The notes beneath the pieces were generated by a model, which saw nothing but the letters and a program-made list of their open reading frames with translations, had not been told where the DNA came from and did no database searches. Shown here piece after piece: positions 60,291 to 64,000 of a stretch of DNA of 64,000 nucleotides. Position numbers and translations under genes: made by a program. How positions within the stretch are numbered: the first letter of the stretch is position 1; each line of letters begins with the position of its first letter. Source of the DNA: Tritrichomonas musculus (Eukaryota > Parabasalia > Tritrichomonadida > Tritrichomonadidae); NCBI GenBank assembly GCA_039105265.1, contig JAPFFF010000006.1, positions 5,890,001 to 5,954,000 on the forward strand, written 5' to 3'.

Positions 60291-60992
60291 TACCGTATCA
60301 ATGCAAATATATTCAATTATTATCAGACATTATTTAAATAATTTGAAAGAAATAATTCAAAGCATTGAATTTTTTAAGAACTTATTTGTTCTTTAATTTG
60401 AATGCTTTCCAATTGAAAAAAAGTATCTGACCTTTCAAATTTCTATTGAAAAATTGAACGTATTCCTGTAAGTTTTATCAAATATGTCTGAAAGAAATTG
60501 TATATTTCTGAGAATATTTTAATAACGGTATTTTTAATCTTCACAAATATTTTTTTCTAAACAAACTTTTTGAACAAATCAATTTGTAAGGCCTTCAATT
60601 ATTAAAGGATCCTTTAATATCATGTTCTCAATGCGCTGTTCTTGACCATGGATCACACAGCTTCTATATTTACCAAGACCAAGATGATACTTGATAAAAG
60701 ATCTTTCTCATAATGATATTGCAACAAGCATTTTAAACCCATTTAAAAAATATGTTTTCTAAACTCTAAATCATAAAAAAAAGATTTTTTTTTTAAAAAT
60801 AAAAAATAAAATGGCTGTATTTAATCAATCTTTATAAAAACGAATAGAAATGACATTGATCATTCAAGTGTACAACAACGTGAACCGCCTAATAATTGCT
60901 GGATTTCTGGGCTATTTGCCAATTCAAGAGGGGTTTTTCATAAAAATAATAAAATAACCACTAAATTATTTGAGTTTTGACTTGATTTAACT
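60291..60992. other. Intergenic region
   Basis: AT-rich with a somewhat more complex patch at 60840-60950 that reads (plus strand, short frame) like a gene fragment but has no recognisable family. No RNA gene or repeat seen. Confidence 0.35.
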
Positions 60993-63900
60993 TAAGCATT
61001 AAAAATATCATCTTTTGCATCTTTTAATGCAGAGTCTTTTTTAAACAAAAGTTTTGCTATTTCCGCATTTCCTTTCTCTGCTGCAATATGCAATACTGTC
61101 CGATGAAAAAAGCAATATTTGATAAATTTTATTAAATTCATTAATTTCTAAATTTTATTAAAAGAAAAATTCTTTATCTCATTCAAATTAATATTTCAAA
61201 ATATTATTAAATTTTTTTTTTTTATTTTATTAAAAAGGTGATGTGAAATGTCATAAAAAAGTGAAGTGAAATTTGATTAAAATTTTAGCAATTTAAAACG
61301 ATATTAAAAATAAAACATTTATGAAACCACCTCATTTGAGTAATTGAGTAAAAATGGCATTTAAAAAATTGAATTATTTGAAATGATGTTTAAAAATAAT
61401 TGAATTTGAAATTTCATTAGAATTTACAAAAATTTTGGGATTCTCTAGTAAAAGCTTGACAATATCTAAATAGTCTTTCTCAACTGCAATATGCAATGCT
61501 GTTTTATTAAAATTTTAAAATCGAATTTTATTCAAAATAAAGTAGTGAAATTACATTAATAAAAAATATTTCGAAACTCTCTGAAATCATTTGATTAGAA
61601 ATTTTATTAAATTTGAAAAGTTCGAAATGACATCTGAATATGAAAATATTATTTCATAAAATTACATTATTTATAATTTCATAAAAAATTGATGACGTTT
61701 TGAATTTTGTGAGAATTCAAAAAGTTGGAATTGTATTAAAAAATATGATATGTGCAATTTCATGAAAAATGAATATTTTGAATTATTGTGACTTTATTAT
61801 TAAAATATTAAAATAGAAATTGTATAAAAAATAATGAATTTAAAATTTGATGAAAAAAATCAAATTCAAATTTGAATTGCATGAAAAAAAAAAGTTGCAT
61901 CCAAATTTGGTCTTGAGTTGAATTTAAAATTATATTTTTAAATTTCATTTAAAATATTACTTAGAATATTATTAAAACATGAATCTAAAAATATCATGAA
62001 AATCACAATTTTAAAACTTCATAAAAACATTGAAAATTATGTAATTTCATTAAACATGAAAAATATTGAAACTTCATTAGAAAGTCGAAAATTTAAACTT
62101 CATCAAAACAATTATTTATTTTAAATTTCATTATCAAAGCAATTTGGAATTATGTTAATAATGAAAAATTGAAATTTCTATATTCAAATAATAAAATATA
62201 AATATCATAAAAATCGAATAAATTGAATTTCATTAGAAAAATGATTGCAAATTTTATAACAAAAATTGATATATAATTTTATAAAATATTGATAATTAGA
62301 ATTATATTAAACATATTAATAAAAATTTTATAAAAAAGTTGAAAATTGAAATGAAATGAAAAATATGATATAAAAAACTCCATTAAAAATAGAAGTATTT
62401 AAACTGAATTCAATAATGACAATTTGTAATTATATTAAAAGCATTGTTTTATAGAATTTTATAAAATAAATCAATTAAGAACTTGATGAAAATACTTGAT
62501 TTAGAATGTTATAAGAATATTGCAAAATTGAAACGAGATTAAAAATACAATATTAAAACGAAATAAAAATTTATTTTTTTTGAAAACGCTAAAAAAACAA
62601 TTAAATATGGAATTTGATGAAAGTATTAAACTTTGAAATGCTATAAAAAAAATAATATTTAAAATTATATCAAATGTTGAAAATTGAAATATCATTCAAA
62701 TTTGTGATTTTATAAAATTTCATTTAAACTGGAAATTATTTAATTTCATTAATCAAAACAATAAATAAAATTTCATAAATGACTAATTACTAATTTCATT
62801 AGAAATAAAAAGTTATTAAATTTCATTAAAAGTACAAAAATTCAAATGATATTAAAAATATACAAATTGAAATTTCATTTAAAAAGATGATAGTAGAATT
62901 ACATGAAATTTCAAATTTTAGAATTTCATTCAAATAGAATAAAAAGAAATTTCATTAATTACAAATAAAGTTGGAATTTGATAAAATTATTGTATTTTTA
63001 ATTTTATGAAAATCAGTTGATTTCAAACACTATTCAAATAATTCAATTTTGAATTTTATTGAAATTTTGAATTTGTAATTTGATAAAATAAGGAAGCTTG
63101 GAACGTAATTAAAATATAATTAATTGTAATGGTATAAGAAACATCTTTTTTTTTGAATTATATAAAAACAAATTTATATTTAAAATTACATTAAAAAAAA
63201 ATTCAATAAAATTGCTTCGCAATTAATATCAACATCTTGTTTTGATAACAAAATTTTTATTATTTCCAAATTACCTTTTTCTACGGCAATATGCAATGCT
63301 GTCTTATTAAATTAAAAATTCAAATTTCATAAAAATTTGCTCTGTAATTTCATTAGAAAAATAGAAAAAAAATTTTATTTAAAATTGAAAAATATAAAAT
63401 TATGTCAAAAAATAAACAATTGAAATATCATTAAATATAAATCTCTTTGAAATGTTATTTAATCAATGCATTTAGAAACTACATTAGAAATAATATATTC
63501 TCAAACAAAATTAATAAAAAAAATATTTAGAAATTTCATTCAAAATTAGTTTGAATTGCATTTAAAAAAAAATTAATTTTCAAAATTTTTTTATAATTAA
63601 AGTCAATATTTTGATTATCTAAAAGAAGTTCGACAAAATAAGTATAATCATATTTACAAAAAGTTCTGAAAAGATCTGATTGCAAGTCCTTCTTTTCAGG
63701 ATCACTAAACAAATTGAGAAGTTTATTTTTCCCATGACTTAAAATTAACTCAAAATCGATAAAATTGTAGTATTTCAAACAATGATTGATTAATTCAATA
63801 TCATTACCACCATCATAATTATTTTTGATATAATCAGAGCATAAATTACGATGATGACATTTCATTGCCTCCAAATATTTCTCTTTTTCATTCAATTCAA

Positions 63901-64000
63901 TTTTCTGATCATTCAAAATTTGAATAGTTTTTGAATCGTTACTATGAATTGCATACAAAAACAATGATGAAGATGATGATATTAAATCAGTATCAAGGAA
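60993..64000 (-). pseudogene. Ankyrin gene split by degenerate AT repeats, partial (N-terminus off window)
   Basis: Coding pieces on the minus strand, in order: an ankyrin-like (DUF3447-type) region at 64000-63536, open to the window edge; a full ankyrin repeat at 63312-63200 (NKTALHIAVEKGNLEIIKILLSKQ); another at 61515-61420 (NKTALHIAVEKDYLDIVKLLLENP); and a last one at 61108-60993 (TVLHIAAEKGNAEIAKLLFKKD) ending in a stop. Between them lie about 220, 1680 and 310 bp of AT-rich DNA with stops in all frames. No consistent splice signals are seen at the joints, so decay by repeat growth is more likely than introns. The N-terminal part is related to the BspA/ankyrin gene at 26705-28723. Confidence 0.65.
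61516..63199. repeat. Degenerate short-period AT repeat field
   Basis: About 1.7 kb built from loosely repeated words of roughly 30-40 bp containing aaatttcattaaaa, aaattgaaattt and tttcataaaaat. The same words fill the shorter spacers at 61110-61420 and 63313-63535. The period is irregular, so this is an old, decayed satellite or slippage-grown spacer. Confidence 0.6.

Noticed and set aside
61110-63535. Introns in the ankyrin gene
   Set aside because: No shared 5' GTATGT-like or 3' ACTAAC...AG trichomonad signals at the three joints; spacers look like decayed short repeats.

Overview
The window is about 64 kb of very AT-rich eukaryotic DNA. Genes are compact and apparently intronless, intergenic DNA is long and homopolymer-rich, and mobile DNA makes up roughly half of the sequence. 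The gene content points to a parabasalid protist (Trichomonas/Tritrichomonas type): a Polinton/Maverick structural-gene block, MULE transposons, a BspA-type leucine-rich-repeat protein with an ankyrin-like N-terminal half, a kinase fused to Sel1 repeats, and another ankyrin family gene. A Tritrichomonas-like species is my best guess, but the sequence does not prove it.

Layout. (1) 1-9285: part of a Polinton/Maverick element carrying virion-type genes (fibre-like protein running off the left edge, candidate major capsid protein, small amphipathic protein, packaging ATPase, a 477-aa protein). The reading frames seen here look whole. Polymerase and integrase are not in the window. (2) 9286-26259: a 17-kb MULE composite bounded by an 8-bp target duplication (tttttgag). 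It has about 1.1-1.4 kb inverted ends, a 399-aa non-transposase ORF, 21-bp satellite arrays and a 619-aa transposase with FLYWCH-like, MULE and homeodomain-like parts. The right 7.7 kb is duplicated in tandem, and the copies join where the right tip of copy 1 abuts the interior of copy 2. (3) 26268-29113: short AT repeats and a BspA/ankyrin gene. (4) 29114-38900: an accessory island with a TTAA-bounded four-module foldback element, a higher-GC element with an SF2 helicase and small paralogous genes, two nested miniature transposons with readable target duplications, a dead MULE, a broken Polinton fibre-gene copy, and a second partial copy of the higher-GC element. (5) 39133-60290: host genes, namely a Sel1-repeat kinase, a PMCA-type Ca2+ pump, a kinase-like protein, a CDC14-like protein, a TPR protein, a Myb protein and three unrecognised proteins. 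Miniature inverted-repeat elements lie between some of them. (6) 60993-64000: an ankyrin gene running in from the right edge, with its repeats pulled apart by degenerate AT-rich repeat DNA.

Three signalling-type proteins have altered catalytic sites. The Sel1 kinase has YRN in place of HRD and DFN in place of DFG. The 379-aa kinase-like protein has PNF in place of HRD. The CDC14-like protein has Ser where the catalytic Cys should be. The most informative structural signals are the end-to-interior junction of the MULE composite and the nested miniature elements at 33956-34701, where the outer element's own TTAA was the target of the inner one. Functions are assigned by motif reading only; no database search was possible.
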